Program-made: the position numbers and the translations under genes | Shown here: piece after piece, positions 18,012 through 27,977 of the stretch | Position numbering within the stretch: the first letter of the stretch is position 1 | Layout: every line of letters begins with the position of its first letter | Assembly (NCBI GenBank): GCA_964441235.1 | Contig: CAYTUQ010000011.1 | Span: 11,191-75,190 of the forward strand | Length of the DNA stretch: 64,000 nt | Source: BS750m-G69 sp964441235 | Lineage (GTDB): Bacteria > Fidelibacterota > UBA2242 | Reading direction: 5' to 3' | The notes under the pieces: generated by a model | The model's database searches: none | Told to the model about the DNA's origin: nothing | Seen by the model: the letters and a program-made list of their open reading frames with translations, nothing else

Positions 18012-18248
18012 ATTTTATTAATCTCTACCTCGTATATTCAAATATTTAAACATTTAATTTTACAAAAGTTTCTTATATTAAACAATATTTATTTCAAGCT
18101 GACTTTTTTGTTAATTTTTTGCTTTATCGGTAATACATAATCAGCTGATTAATATCTATAGAAAAATCTTATACAAAGATAATAGAAAAAACAGAGAACA
18201 CGGGAGTTATTCTCTGTTTTTTGCAGTGAGCATTAGAAATAGAATTAT

Positions 18249-18566
18249 TTAAATAAAACTCACATAATTACGTATAAAAGTAGCTAAATCGGTTTTTCCA
18301 TTTGATAAATTTCTTAAATCAGTCATTTCTGTGGTAGCTATTATTTCAGTACCCATCAAATCAATTTTTATTTTTCCTTGGCCAGTAGTAATACCTGATT
18401 CATATAAAGACTTTAACCCAACTGCCAGTGTTTTATCAAATGATTTACAATCAGTTTTTAATGAAACAACGACTGTATCTGTATTTTCATTACTGATTAC
18501 ATAAGCCGCAAATAATAAACTTACAAGGAAAATAGTCAGCCCAAATATTTTTATGAAGTTTTTCAT
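18249..18566 (-). CDS. Small exported protein, unknown
   Basis: A 105-aa protein with an N-terminal signal or anchor helix (IFGLTIFLVSLLFAAYVI). The 75-residue domain has a single Cys (KTDCKSF) and GTEIIATTEMTDL. AGGAG is placed 7 bases before ATG. I do not recognise the family. It stands alone between rpoD and the nicotinamidase. Confidence 0.55.
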   Translation of the reverse strand: MKNFIKIFGLTIFLVSLLFAAYVISNENTDTVVVSLKTDCKSFDKTLAVGLKSLYESGITTGQGKIKIDLMGTEIIATTEMTDLRNLSNGKTDLATFIRNYVSFI

Positions 18567-18778
18567 TGTTACTCCTTTTAATCTTATTTTCTTTTTTCAA
18601 ATTACTTAACGCTACGTTAGACTTAAGCAATAATAAAAAAGTTGTCTCATTTAGTATATCAAGTGGGAAATATAATATCGGATAGTTCGCAAGGCTGATT
18701 CAATATATTAAACCCTGTATAAAATTTTTAATTAAGGATTATTTGTTTATTTTCAATTGCAAGCTGAGGAGTTCGTTG

Positions 18779-19429
18779 CTATATATTTTTAGAATGTATA
18801 ATCTTTAATGTAGTGGTAAAATGAACCCCACATTTTTGCATCTCTTCAAGGGCTTTTTTGCCATCACCCGGATTGATATTGACCGGTTTAATAGCATCAG
18901 TGACTAAAAAGACTTTTTTATTTAGTTTTAAGAAACCCTTTACAGCAGCACTAATGCAATAATCTGTTGCTACACCAAAAACGATCACCAAATTAAAACC
19001 TTTTATACATCTCTTTATTGCTGGATTATCAAAGACATCGAATGATTGTTTTTGGAAATATACCTCGCCTTTGTGGGTTAATACTGTTTCAATTTCTGTC
19101 TTAGAGAGAGGTAGATTTGGGACCCATTTTGGATTCAATGGTTTAGTCTCATTCACTTTTTTCTGACCCTTTTCACCAAGCATGCAGTGATCTGGGAATG
19201 GTCCATTATTCCGAATTAATTCGGGGTCATCTGGTAAATGTGCATCAACAGAACCGCAGATCGGTATTGAATTTGACCTAGCATATTCAATTAATTGTCG
19301 AAATTTATCCTTTAATTTCTCAGCATCGTGAACGTATAAGGCACCGTTAGGATTAATAAAATCATTTTGAGTATCGACATCAAAAAATAATGCATTATGT
19401 TTTCTTCTCATTTGATTATAATCTATCAT
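18779..19429 (-). CDS. Nicotinamidase/isochorismatase-family hydrolase
   Basis: A cysteine hydrolase of 216 aa, probably nicotinamide to nicotinate for NAD salvage. The triad is visible as Asp in FFDVDTQNDF, Lys in YFQKQSFDVF, and Cys in FGVATDYCISAAVKGF. GSVDAHLPDDPE supplies metal-site-like Asp and His. The start overlaps the end of nuoN by one base, so it is the last gene of the nuo transcript. A link to NAD would be natural beside an NADH dehydrogenase, but this operon has no NADH-binding subunits. Confidence 0.88.
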   Translation of the reverse strand: MIDYNQMRRKHNALFFDVDTQNDFINPNGALYVHDAEKLKDKFRQLIEYARSNSIPICGSVDAHLPDDPELIRNNGPFPDHCMLGEKGQKKVNETKPLNPKWVPNLPLSKTEIETVLTHKGEVYFQKQSFDVFDNPAIKRCIKGFNLVIVFGVATDYCISAAVKGFLKLNKKVFLVTDAIKPVNINPGDGKKALEEMQKCGVHFTTTLKIIHSKNI

Positions 19430-20895
19430 TAGGGCATGAAAAAATGCAAGGATTGTTTAATTAATTCAAGCAATGGTATCCAATAAATTCCAAATAATGT
19501 AATAGGTATTAGTAAAATGATTAGAATTACGTTTAAAAATTTATTATAATGATTTTCCATATTTACTTTGTTTTTATACAGAAACAATGAGTGTATTACT
19601 CTTGCGTGATAAAAAAACATTAAGATGTAGTTTATAAGACCAATGATAACCAGCCAGTTAAATTTAGTTCCTCCTTTAATTAATGCAGCGAAAATATAAA
19701 ATTTACCAATGAAACCTGCAGTAGGAGGAATCCCTATGAGACTGATTAAGAAAATGGATATCATAATACTGGGGAAAGAAAATAGATAATTAAAGCCACC
19801 ATGATCTTTGAGATTTATAAGCTGAAGGTCTGTTCTAGAGTTTATAATTGCAGTAAAAATTCCGATAAAAGCAAAAGAGTATATGATCAGATAAAATATG
19901 GACGCTGATATTCCTTCCTGAGTAAATGTTGATAATCCCATAAGGATAAAACCAGAATGTGCAATACTTGAATATGCTAATATATCCTTAATATTTTTTT
20001 GGTTTAATGCGAGTAGGTTACCAACAGTCATTGTCACTACAGATAAAACTGCAATAGTATCACTTAAATGGAACTGTTCCGCAAGACTAAAATTAGTATT
20101 TCCAAAAGTAATTACTAAAATTCTTATTAAAATTGCAAAGCCTGCTACTTTAGGGATTGTTGTAAGAAATGACGTTATTGGAGTAGGTGTGTCTTTATAA
20201 ACATCAGGTGCCCAGAGATGAAAAGGTACAATAGTAAGCTTATAACCCAATCCACAGAAAATCAGCAAAATAGTTATAATTATTGAAAAGTTGTTAACAG
20301 AGCTATTTGTTAAAGAGTGCTCAATTTCAGTCAGGTATAATGTGCCTGTTAATCCGTAAACCAGTGATAATCCGTAAATCAAGATTGCGGAGGAAAGCAG
20401 GCTGGAAAAAAGATTTTTAACTGCGGCTTTATTTGATTGTTTATCGGTTTTTAAATAACCAACTAAGATAAGGCAAGAGATACTGATTGTCTCGATTGAT
20501 AGGTAGATCATCAGCAAGTTGTTTGAAGATACTAACAGAAATGAACCTATCAATAATATAAATACGAAGAAGTTATATTCTGTAAATGAAACATTTTTTA
20601 GTTCGTGGCTATTTAGGGAAATAAGATAAGGAAAGAACGTTAAGATTAATAAACACATTTTGAAGAATTGGGAGAACCGGTCATAAGCAATGAGATTGAA
20701 AAATAAGCCATGACTGGATATGTTCCAATTTAAAATTATAAAAGTAAATGAAATTATAAACCCAAATGTTAAAAATGGAATTGTGATTTTCCTGTTATTT
20801 GTTTTGAAAATTAAAGATAAAGGTAGGAGTAAAAGGGCAATAACTATTAGTGAAATTTCAGGGATGAAGTATCTGATGCTAAGAATATTTTCCAT
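19429..20895 (-). CDS. nuoN: Complex I antiporter-like subunit NuoN
   Basis: Membrane subunit of 488 aa with about 14 helices. Unlike its operon mates it keeps the key ion-path residues: Glu135 in LSIETIS (TM5), Lys219 in GYKLTIVPFHLWAPD (TM7), Lys249 in PKVAGF (TM8) and Lys in GFIGKFY (TM12). It lies 3 bases after nuoM. This subunit looks able to move protons or sodium if it is driven. Confidence 0.93.
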   Translation of the reverse strand: MENILSIRYFIPEISLIVIALLLLPLSLIFKTNNRKITIPFLTFGFIISFTFIILNWNISSHGLFFNLIAYDRFSQFFKMCLLILTFFPYLISLNSHELKNVSFTEYNFFVFILLIGSFLLVSSNNLLMIYLSIETISISCLILVGYLKTDKQSNKAAVKNLFSSLLSSAILIYGLSLVYGLTGTLYLTEIEHSLTNSSVNNFSIIITILLIFCGLGYKLTIVPFHLWAPDVYKDTPTPITSFLTTIPKVAGFAILIRILVITFGNTNFSLAEQFHLSDTIAVLSVVTMTVGNLLALNQKNIKDILAYSSIAHSGFILMGLSTFTQEGISASIFYLIIYSFAFIGIFTAIINSRTDLQLINLKDHGGFNYLFSFPSIMISIFLISLIGIPPTAGFIGKFYIFAALIKGGTKFNWLVIIGLINYILMFFYHARVIHSLFLYKNKVNMENHYNKFLNVILIILLIPITLFGIYWIPLLELIKQSLHFFMP

Positions 20896-20898
20896 AGA

Positions 20899-22419
20899 TT
20901 ACTTTATCATAGTTGCGCCTATAGTTGCTATGTCAACTAACTTTTCAACGCTTTGTGTCATGATATTAAAAATTAGGTTAGGATAAATGCCAAGTAGAAC
21001 AATAATTACAACAAAAGGTAATGTCATAAATAACTCGTTACCTTTGATGTCCCGCAATTCGGTGTATTTTGGGTTTTCTTTGCTAAATAGTATTAATTGG
21101 AAGCATCTGAAGAAATAAGCCGCATTCAGTATAATTCCTGCAATAGAAATAATTGATAGAACCTGAATTTCAGGAATTTGGAAGGAACCAATGATACAAA
21201 ATATTTCAGAAATAAATGTCGATAGACCGGGTAGTCCAAAACCTGCAAAAAGTGCAAGAGCGGTTATTCCTGAAAAAACAGGCATTTTATAAGATAATCC
21301 CCCAACTTTTGAAATATCTTTTTGTGAAGTTCGATTATAAATTACTCCTGTTAATAGAAGTAGAAGTATAGCGACTGCACCGTGATTGAACATGTGGAAA
21401 AGGGATCCGCTTATTCCGGTTATTGATGCATCTATTTTTCCTGAAACTCCACCAATAATTGAAGCGAAACCGAGAAGTATAAATCCCATTTGATTTATAC
21501 TGAAATAGCCTACGATTTTCTTCAGGTCATTTTGTCCTAAAGCACAAAGTGCTCCATAAATAATGTTGATGACTGCTATTATTGAAAGTGGAAGAGCAAA
21601 TCCAATTGATGCTGCTGGAAGAATAGGAAAACATATACGAATTATTCCGTAAGTGCCAATTTTAATTAATAGACTGACGACTATTATACTAACAACTATT
21701 GGAGCTTCTGAAAGAATGGATAATAACCAAGAGTGCAAAGGGAAAATCGGTATTAAGGCTGCAAATCCGATAAATAGGATTAAAAAAGTTATTATTTGAA
21801 ATGAGTGGGAAAAATTGACATTTGGTATAATTTCTAAAATATTGAATGTATGCGAATCGCTTTTAAAATATAGTATTAATATTCCTAATAGAATAAGTGC
21901 GTAACTTAACGTTGCAAAAATTGCATATTTTATTGCTGTATTTTCACTTTTAGAATTGTCCCATATTCCAATAAGTAGATAGGTAGGGAAAAGCGTTAGT
22001 CCGAAGAAAATCAAGAATAAAAACAGGTCCATTGATGTGAAAACACCCATTAATCCTATGTCAATGAAGAGGAAAAGAAAAAAATAGCCTTTTACTCCTT
22101 TTTTTAATTTCCATGAGGCAAAAACAGAAATAAATAGAATGAGAGCCGTTAAAAATACGAGTGGGAGATTTAACCCATCAATTCCTAAAAAGTAGTCAAT
22201 TGAAAAAGATTTAATCCAGCTGTAATGCTCAACAAACTGAAAACCTGATTTTGTTTTATCGAAATTGAAAATAATTTGAAGAACAATCCAAAGCTGTAAT
22301 CCGGTTGTAACAGCAGCGATAATTTTAACAATATCTTCTCTTTTTTTTGATGTTAATATTATAAATATAATTCCTAAAAGAGGTATCAAAATATTCATTG
22401 AAAGTAGATGTTCGTTCAT
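20899..22419 (-). CDS. nuoM: Complex I antiporter-like subunit NuoM, key residues changed
   Basis: A 506-aa membrane protein, a clear NuoM by QNDLKKIVGYFSINQMGFI and FPLHSWL. The TM5 glutamate of the family (FFE...P) is Gly140 here (FFGLTLFP). The TM7 lysine (FAVK.P) is Leu222 (FAALIP). The WLPDAH loop is WLLSIL. Lys253 of TM8 (LLIKIGTYG) and the TM12 Glu (FISEIF) remain. Such losses would normally stop pumping in this channel. The frame is intact, so the protein is presumably made. Comparison is from memory of E. coli and Thermus sequences. Confidence 0.92.
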   Translation of the reverse strand: MNEHLLSMNILIPLLGIIFIILTSKKREDIVKIIAAVTTGLQLWIVLQIIFNFDKTKSGFQFVEHYSWIKSFSIDYFLGIDGLNLPLVFLTALILFISVFASWKLKKGVKGYFFLFLFIDIGLMGVFTSMDLFLFLIFFGLTLFPTYLLIGIWDNSKSENTAIKYAIFATLSYALILLGILILYFKSDSHTFNILEIIPNVNFSHSFQIITFLILFIGFAALIPIFPLHSWLLSILSEAPIVVSIIVVSLLIKIGTYGIIRICFPILPAASIGFALPLSIIAVINIIYGALCALGQNDLKKIVGYFSINQMGFILLGFASIIGGVSGKIDASITGISGSLFHMFNHGAVAILLLLLTGVIYNRTSQKDISKVGGLSYKMPVFSGITALALFAGFGLPGLSTFISEIFCIIGSFQIPEIQVLSIISIAGIILNAAYFFRCFQLILFSKENPKYTELRDIKGNELFMTLPFVVIIVLLGIYPNLIFNIMTQSVEKLVDIATIGATMIK

Positions 22420-22445
22420 AAGAAAATTTGCCTCCTGGATGTTGC

Positions 22446-24437
22446 TTAAATTAAACTTAAAACAATTAAGATGATAATTATGATGAAGATGAATATTATC
22501 AGACTTTTATAATTACCATTTTGAATCTTTTGAATTGTAGTACCATATAGCTTTCCAGCCTGAGATAACTTATTTGTTGTTTTCTCTATTATAATGTCGT
22601 TAGACCGGCTTAAATGAGACATAAACTTATAGCTGTTTTTAATAAGAAGATTAAAAAAATTGCTTAGCGTTGAAGAATCAAAATCAGAAAAATGTTTTGA
22701 TGTTTTACTAATCGGTGTAAATAGATAACTTTCATATAATTTTTCTATATAAAACCTGTTGTATAAAACCTTAAATAATTTTTTTTCGGCTATACTCTTA
22801 GTTGAAATTAACTTGCGAATGTATATCAGCCAGGCAAGTAAAAATCCGATGAGAGTTATACTTGTTGAGATAATAGCAGCGAGTTTATATCTACTTAAAA
22901 TTTTAGAATGTAATTCTACGTTTGAATTCGGTTGTTGTACTAAATTTCTTAACCAGCCATTTTCAACAATGGGATTGAAATTTGGTATGGTGTAAATTAT
23001 ATAAAGACACAAAATTGCTAATAGAATAAGAGGAAGAGTTACGCTGTTTTTGGGCTTAGATATATGCTTTTCCAGATTTGTAAGAGTTGGTGTACCATGG
23101 TATATGTTAAAAAACAGCCTGGAGATATAAAGAGCAGTTAAACCTGAAGTTGTAAAGCTGAACAGAACGAGTAGATAGTGAACTGGGTTAATATTAGATG
23201 CCGCTATCGTAAATGACAGAATGGAATTCTTACTTAAGAATACGAATGTTATTGGAAGCCCTGATACAGCCGCAGCTGCGATTAGAGATGTCCAGTAATT
23301 AATTGGTAAGTATTTTCTTAGACCACCCAGTTGCTTTATATTTTGAAAGTTGGAAGTAAAAAAGTCCTTTTCTAAAGGAATTTTTCGCATAGAGCATATT
23401 ACACTATCAACGTTAAGTAAAAGCAGTGTGTTGAAAAACATAAAGGCAATAAGATAAAAGAAACTGGGGATATAAGCACCTAATCCTAAGCCTAAAATCA
23501 CAAATCCAGCATGGCTTATTGCCGAGTAAGCAAGTACTTGTTTTATATCAGTTTGAGTTGCGGCTATTATGGCAGCAATAAGAGCAGTGATGCTTCCCCA
23601 ATATGCCATTATAGTTAAACACGGTTGAGTAAAAACTGGGAATATTCTTATTAAGAGGTAAATCCCGAGAGAAATCATACCTGTTGAGTGAACTATGACT
23701 CTGGCAGATATATGACTTGTCATTGCCTCAGAGAGCCAGGTATGAAGAGGTAATTGTGCAGACTTACCAACTATACCTAAAAATATTAATATTCCTGCTG
23801 TTGTACGAACCCCTACTGTTAATTCTTCAGATTGTACCATTCTAAAGATTTCATTAAAATTCGATGTTTTTGAGTGTATGAAAAGAATTAGTATCCCTAT
23901 AAGTAGTAATATATCGCCAAAAAATAGTGTAAAATATTGTCTTATATTACCAATATTAGATTTTTCCGATGTTAGTAGAAATGAACATAAACTTGCTATT
24001 ATCCACAAGAAGAATAGCATAAATAGGTTGTTTGTGAGAATAATGCCAAAAGCAGAAAAAGTAAATAGTGATATGTAACTGAAATATTTAGAGTTTGTCT
24101 TTTCTGCAATTTCTGAATGCTCAGTGCTGTAAATATGCACTAAACTGCTTATTATGGCAATTACGACCAATAGGATTGCTGATAAGTTATTAAAGAGAAA
24201 ACCAATATTGAATGATAAATCTCCTAATTTTATCCAGGACCATTTCGTTTCGATTCTAAAATCAGGCTCATTGATTGTAAAGATAATGAGTAGAATTGAA
24301 AGTGATAAAGCCAGAGAGAGTAAAGTGGATAATGTGGAAATCCAACAGCCATACTTTGAGATATTTTTTTCAAAAAACCGCAGAAGAATGAATGCTATTA
24401 ATGGAAGAATTAATATTATTATTAGACAAGTAATCAT
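22446..24437 (-). CDS. nuoL: Complex I antiporter-like subunit NuoL, key residues changed
   Basis: A 663-aa subunit with the 14-helix core, then the long lateral-helix region and a final TM (FIFIIIIILIVL). TM7 Lys225 (GKSAQLPLHTWL), His250 and TM12 Lys403 (LSKNSIL) are kept. The TM5 Glu of LGWEGVGLCSY is Ile146 (LWIIASLCS). The THAFFKALL motif has become AFMFFNTLL, so both its His and Lys are lost. It overlaps nuoK by 4 bases. Confidence 0.92.
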   Translation of the reverse strand: MITCLIIILILPLIAFILLRFFEKNISKYGCWISTLSTLLSLALSLSILLIIFTINEPDFRIETKWSWIKLGDLSFNIGFLFNNLSAILLVVIAIISSLVHIYSTEHSEIAEKTNSKYFSYISLFTFSAFGIILTNNLFMLFFLWIIASLCSFLLTSEKSNIGNIRQYFTLFFGDILLLIGILILFIHSKTSNFNEIFRMVQSEELTVGVRTTAGILIFLGIVGKSAQLPLHTWLSEAMTSHISARVIVHSTGMISLGIYLLIRIFPVFTQPCLTIMAYWGSITALIAAIIAATQTDIKQVLAYSAISHAGFVILGLGLGAYIPSFFYLIAFMFFNTLLLLNVDSVICSMRKIPLEKDFFTSNFQNIKQLGGLRKYLPINYWTSLIAAAAVSGLPITFVFLSKNSILSFTIAASNINPVHYLLVLFSFTTSGLTALYISRLFFNIYHGTPTLTNLEKHISKPKNSVTLPLILLAILCLYIIYTIPNFNPIVENGWLRNLVQQPNSNVELHSKILSRYKLAAIISTSITLIGFLLAWLIYIRKLISTKSIAEKKLFKVLYNRFYIEKLYESYLFTPISKTSKHFSDFDSSTLSNFFNLLIKNSYKFMSHLSRSNDIIIEKTTNKLSQAGKLYGTTIQKIQNGNYKSLIIFIFIIIIILIVLSLI

Positions 24438-24742
24438 TTGTTCCCCGATGTATCTAGTTTGTCAATATTGATAGTATGAAAAGTATTATAAACGTTTATA
24501 ACTATTGCTATTCCGACGGAAGCTTGTGCTAAAGTTATAACTATTGCAAAGAATGCGAAAATTTGACCATCCAAAGATAGTGCTCCAAATCTTGAAAAGG
24601 CTGCCAAATTAATATTTGCTGAGCTCAAAATAAGTTCAATACTCATGAAGATAAGGAGCGCATTTCTTCTTGTGGTTACTCCATAAAGTCCAAGGCAAAA
24701 TAAAATAGCAGAGACTAATAAATATGTATATACTGAATTCAT
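24434..24742 (-). CDS. nuoK: Complex I subunit NuoK, second glutamate lost
   Basis: A 102-aa protein with three TM helices. Glu36 (FMSIELILSSANIN) is kept. The second membrane glutamate of the family (AEAAVGLA) is Gln73 here (LAQASVGIA). It overlaps nuoJ and nuoL by 4 bases each. Confidence 0.93.
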   Translation of the reverse strand: MNSVYTYLLVSAILFCLGLYGVTTRRNALLIFMSIELILSSANINLAAFSRFGALSLDGQIFAFFAIVITLAQASVGIAIVINVYNTFHTINIDKLDTSGNK

Positions 24743-25227
24743 CTTTTCCGGATTAAAAAAGCTGCGCCAACTAATGCTGATAAAAGAAAAATAGAAACTA
24801 TTTCTAGTGGCATTAAGTAGCTTGTTATGATTGATTCTTCAATTGCTTTAATTGTATAATTTGTTAATTCAGATTTTTCTGTTTTCCATGGTGTTATAAA
24901 AATTAATATTACTAACAAAATGAAAAATAAAAGTGAAATTCCAGCGTAGATATATTTCTGTTTTACAGATTTGGGAATTTTGAAATCAGTTACTTTACTT
25001 GTTAAAAGTGCACCTATAATTATAAGTACGCTAAGTGCAACAACATTAAGAATGATATTAGCAATAGCTAGAAGGTCAGCCATTAGAAAAATATACATTC
25101 CGGATATACCTATTAATGTTGCGACAAAGGCAAAAATAGAATGTTTGAGATTTTTAGACAAAGTTACAATGGCAGCTGAAGAAACGGTTAATAAAATAAC
25201 CACCCAAAATATTAAAGATGAAATAAT
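24739..25227 (-). CDS. nuoJ: Complex I subunit NuoJ, probable ATT start
   Basis: A membrane subunit with five TM helices. A frame opened by GTG at 25203 would give 154 aa but has no ribosome site and cuts into TM1. In the same frame, ATT at 25225-25227 is 5 bases after a perfect AGGAGG (25233-25238) and adds IISSLIFW, which completes TM1. I therefore place the start there, giving 162 aa. The TM3 stretch is ANIILNVVALSVLIIIG, where the usual tyrosine is replaced. The gene before it on the strand is nuoH, with a 550-base gap where nuoI is normally found. Confidence 0.8.
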   Translation of the reverse strand: MISSLIFWVVILLTVSSAAIVTLSKNLKHSIFAFVATLIGISGMYIFLMADLLAIANIILNVVALSVLIIIGALLTSKVTDFKIPKSVKQKYIYAGISLLFFILLVILIFITPWKTEKSELTNYTIKAIEESIITSYLMPLEIVSIFLLSALVGAAFLIRKR

Positions 25228-25303
25228 CCAAACCTCCTGTGATTTACCAATCCTAAAACACTTATTATATAAATTGAAATCATGCCTATTATGTTAAACA
25301 CCT

Positions 25304-25700
25304 TCGGTGTTTTGTTTTGGGGGGAAGAAATTCTTTGCTCATCCGGCAACCGCCGGATGTTATTCAAATTCAATCCCTTTCCCAACGGGATCCCTTCGGG
25401 GTGGGATTGTACTATTTCTATTCATTGCTCTAAACCCTGAAAGGGTTGAATATGAATAACAACAGGTACAACCTGTTGACCAAGGAACCAGCAACAAAGC
25501 CTCTAACTCCACAGGGGTTAAATATGAATAACGATAGGTGAAACCTATTGACCAAGGAACCAGCAACAAGGCCTCCAACCCTGAAAGGGTTGAATATGAA
25601 TAACGATAGGTGAAACCTATTGACCAAAGAACCAGCAGCAAAGTCTCCAACCCTGGAGGGGTTGAACTATATAAAGCCTTTTTCACGACAACCAGCATTT
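25304..25700. repeat. 72-bp tandem repeat array inside the nuo operon
   Basis: Three contiguous 72-bp units (25433-25504, 25505-25576, 25577-25648) and a partial fourth. Each holds two small hairpins, AACCCTGAAAGGGTT-like and ACAGGTACAACCTGT-like. The period is a multiple of three, so accidental frames run through it on the minus strand. Flanking palindromes CATCCGGCAACCGCCGGATG and CCCTTCGGGGTGGG lie at 25340-25405. Units touch each other without unique spacers, so it is not a CRISPR array. It occupies the place where nuoI is expected. Confidence 0.85.
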
Positions 25701-25777
25701 TGTTCACTTGTTAAATACTTTCAGTGTTTGGTTTTTATATTCGCCTTGTTACTCACCTCTTAAATTTAGCCTTTTTA

Positions 25778-26845
25778 TCATGTAACTACCAATAATCCTG
25801 TCCCTATAAATAAAATCAAAGCCATTGGGAATAAAAATTTGTAATTAATTCTGAAAATTTGTTCACCGGATAAATTTGGGATTGATGAATTTAGCCAAAT
25901 TAAAAGGAAAAATAATAAAGCAGTTTTAATAAGTAACCAAAAAAATTCCCACAAAGACCCTGTCATTAAGTTTATTTCATCAAAGGGGGATAGCCACCCA
26001 CCTAAATAAGTTATTACATTAAGAAGTAATAGTATAAATACTACCATATATTTTAATACATGAAAGATTTTCTGCTGGAAAATTGTAAGTTCCGAATTAG
26101 AATTTTTTAAAATATTTTCTTTATAGGAGGCAGAACCGTAGTTCAGATTCTGCACTATTAAAATAGTTGAAGCGAAATATATCAAAAATCCTGCAAAGGT
26201 AAAAGGTGAGTAAAACAAGAACCATTTGGGTAAAAATCTAAAGTAATATCCTGTTTGATTATTTATTATCTCCCGCAAGTCTAAGCTGCCGGAGATAGCA
26301 GCAATAATTAACATTGTAGTAATTAATGTAATTTGGCAAGTCATTAATTGAGCAATGGATTTTATCGAATTGTATAGATTTATTGTTTCAGTTGATAATA
26401 GCCCCAGAATTATAATTCCGATTATATTTAATGATAATAACGCTAATATAAAAAGAAGCCCTGTGTTTAGTCTGGCAGCGTAGGTATTATCACTAAAAGG
26501 TATAATAGCAAAGATGGAAAATGTAAGGGAGAAAGTAAGAATTATGGTAAAAGTAAAATATTTTTTGTATGGTACTGATTTTGAAATAGTTTCTTTTAAT
26601 GAGGTTTGTATAAAGTTAGTAATTTGTCGATGAATTTCTTGTTTATCGAGACCTGTTTTATTGGTTTGATTAGGTGAATGTGGGAGAGATTTTTTATTAA
26701 AAGAAGCTGCAAATATTGCAATTAAAAAAACGATTATAAAAACAGGTATTGCAAAAAATATTATTGATTGGGATCCAATACTAAATTCAGATAATATATT
26801 TACCAGGAATAAATTCAAGAAATTTTGAAGTAATATCTCAATCAT
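25778..26845 (-). CDS. nuoH: Complex I subunit NuoH, quinone-site motifs lost
   Basis: A 355-aa membrane subunit with about 8 helices. Fold-level similarity is clear in the middle (LFILALLSLNIIGIIILGLL, IAAISGSLDLREIIN) and end (LGGWLSPF). The first loop (normally ERK..GR.Q.R.GP) is a Lys/Asn-rich run with KKSLPHSPNQTNKTG. The ETNR..FDLPE.ESELVAGY quinone loop is missing: at residues 218-245 it reads FLIYFASTILIVQNLNYGSA. The coupling path from the quinone is therefore absent. It overlaps nuoD by 8 bases. Confidence 0.85.
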   Translation of the reverse strand: MIEILLQNFLNLFLVNILSEFSIGSQSIIFFAIPVFIIVFLIAIFAASFNKKSLPHSPNQTNKTGLDKQEIHRQITNFIQTSLKETISKSVPYKKYFTFTIILTFSLTFSIFAIIPFSDNTYAARLNTGLLFILALLSLNIIGIIILGLLSTETINLYNSIKSIAQLMTCQITLITTMLIIAAISGSLDLREIINNQTGYYFRFLPKWFLFYSPFTFAGFLIYFASTILIVQNLNYGSASYKENILKNSNSELTIFQQKIFHVLKYMVVFILLLLNVITYLGGWLSPFDEINLMTGSLWEFFWLLIKTALLFFLLIWLNSSIPNLSGEQIFRINYKFLFPMALILFIGTGLLVVT

Positions 26846-27977
26846 GTGTGCTCAATTCTTTTGTCCTTATGTCTAAACTACTTAGAATAATGGGTAAATC
26901 CGATATCAAATGATCCTTCGTTATTTCATTAATAGCAGTAAGACTTGAGAAAGAGGGATTATTTATTTTTAATTGAGTTGACTTATCAGGGCCTTCTGTT
27001 GTTATATTAAGATTAAGTTTTCCGATGGGGCTTTCTATTTGGAAGTTTAATTTAACATCTGGAGGTTGTATTACTTCCTGTGTTTTGTTGTTCGTTGCTT
27101 TAGCCGGGATTTTATCAAGTAGTTGACTGATTATTTTAACACTTTCATTCATTTCTTGACATCTAACCCAAAATCGGTCCCATGAATCTCCAGTAGTGCC
27201 CATTAATCCTTTTCCGATAGAGACATCAAATTCTAACTCATTGTACAAAGAATATGGTTTATCTCTTCTTATATCATGCTTTATACCTGAAGCTCTCTGG
27301 TTAGGTCCGGTTATTTCATAGTTATAAATGGTATCAGGTAGAAGAATGCCAATATTTGCAGTTCGGTCAATAAGAATTTTGTTTTTTTGTAAAGTTTTTT
27401 TGTAATTGCAAATCCGTGGGTGAAAATAATCTATAAATTTGTAAATATTTTCTAAAAAGCCAACCGGAACATCCTTAGCAATTCCCCCAATTTGGAAATA
27501 GTCCCCAAAAGAATTTATCTCATAAACAGTGTTTAAAATATTTAATATTATTTTTCGGTCTCGAAGAGTATTTTTTATTAGATTTGCTGCTCCAATGTTC
27601 AATCCTAATGTTTCAAAGCAGTAGAGGTGACTTGCAATTCGATTTAATTCAACGATTATTATACGAATATATTTGTTGTATTCAGGAACTTCAATTTTTA
27701 GTAATTTTTCAAGAGCCAGAACATAAACATAGTTAACATTTAATAAGTAGGAATTATCATAATTGTCAGAAAAAGGGGTTTTTTGTTGATTGTTGAGATT
27801 TGGTACAATTTTTTTAATTTCCTGACGAAGACTATCCATCTGTGGTTCTACTTTTATAATTGTTTCACCATCCATATAGACTGTAAGGGGCAGAGATTCA
27901 TCTGGGTTAGGGTAATGAAAGTTATAATTGTATTTTGTTATAGAATTATCTTTTATTTTATTTTTAGGTGAGTTCAC
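26838..27977 (-). CDS. nuoD: Complex I 49-kDa-like subunit NuoD, quinone site lost
   Basis: A 379-aa protein. Family core is clear: NRIASHLYCFETLGLNIGA, ITGPNQRASGIKHDIRRDKPY, MGTTGDSWDRFWVRCQEM and a C-terminal SSLDI. The N-terminal quinone loop (GPQHPAAHG with its His) reads NFHYPNPDES at residues 20-29. The GYLHRGIEK motif and the C-terminal GEVDR are also missing. The scaffold is thus retained while the catalytic parts are gone. It follows nuoA by 3 bases, where nuoB and nuoC normally lie. Confidence 0.85.
   Translation of the reverse strand: MNSPKNKIKDNSITKYNYNFHYPNPDESLPLTVYMDGETIIKVEPQMDSLRQEIKKIVPNLNNQQKTPFSDNYDNSYLLNVNYVYVLALEKLLKIEVPEYNKYIRIIIVELNRIASHLYCFETLGLNIGAANLIKNTLRDRKIILNILNTVYEINSFGDYFQIGGIAKDVPVGFLENIYKFIDYFHPRICNYKKTLQKNKILIDRTANIGILLPDTIYNYEITGPNQRASGIKHDIRRDKPYSLYNELEFDVSIGKGLMGTTGDSWDRFWVRCQEMNESVKIISQLLDKIPAKATNNKTQEVIQPPDVKLNFQIESPIGKLNLNITTEGPDKSTQLKINNPSFSSLTAINEITKDHLISDLPIILSSLDIRTKELSTHD

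Noticed and set aside
25433..25670. CRISPR array
   Set aside because: The 72-bp units abut each other with no unique spacers and no cas genes are present.
25360..25707. 115-aa protein on the minus strand
   Set aside because: It is the 72-bp repeat read in a frame that stays open only because the period is a multiple of three; no ribosome site and no family.
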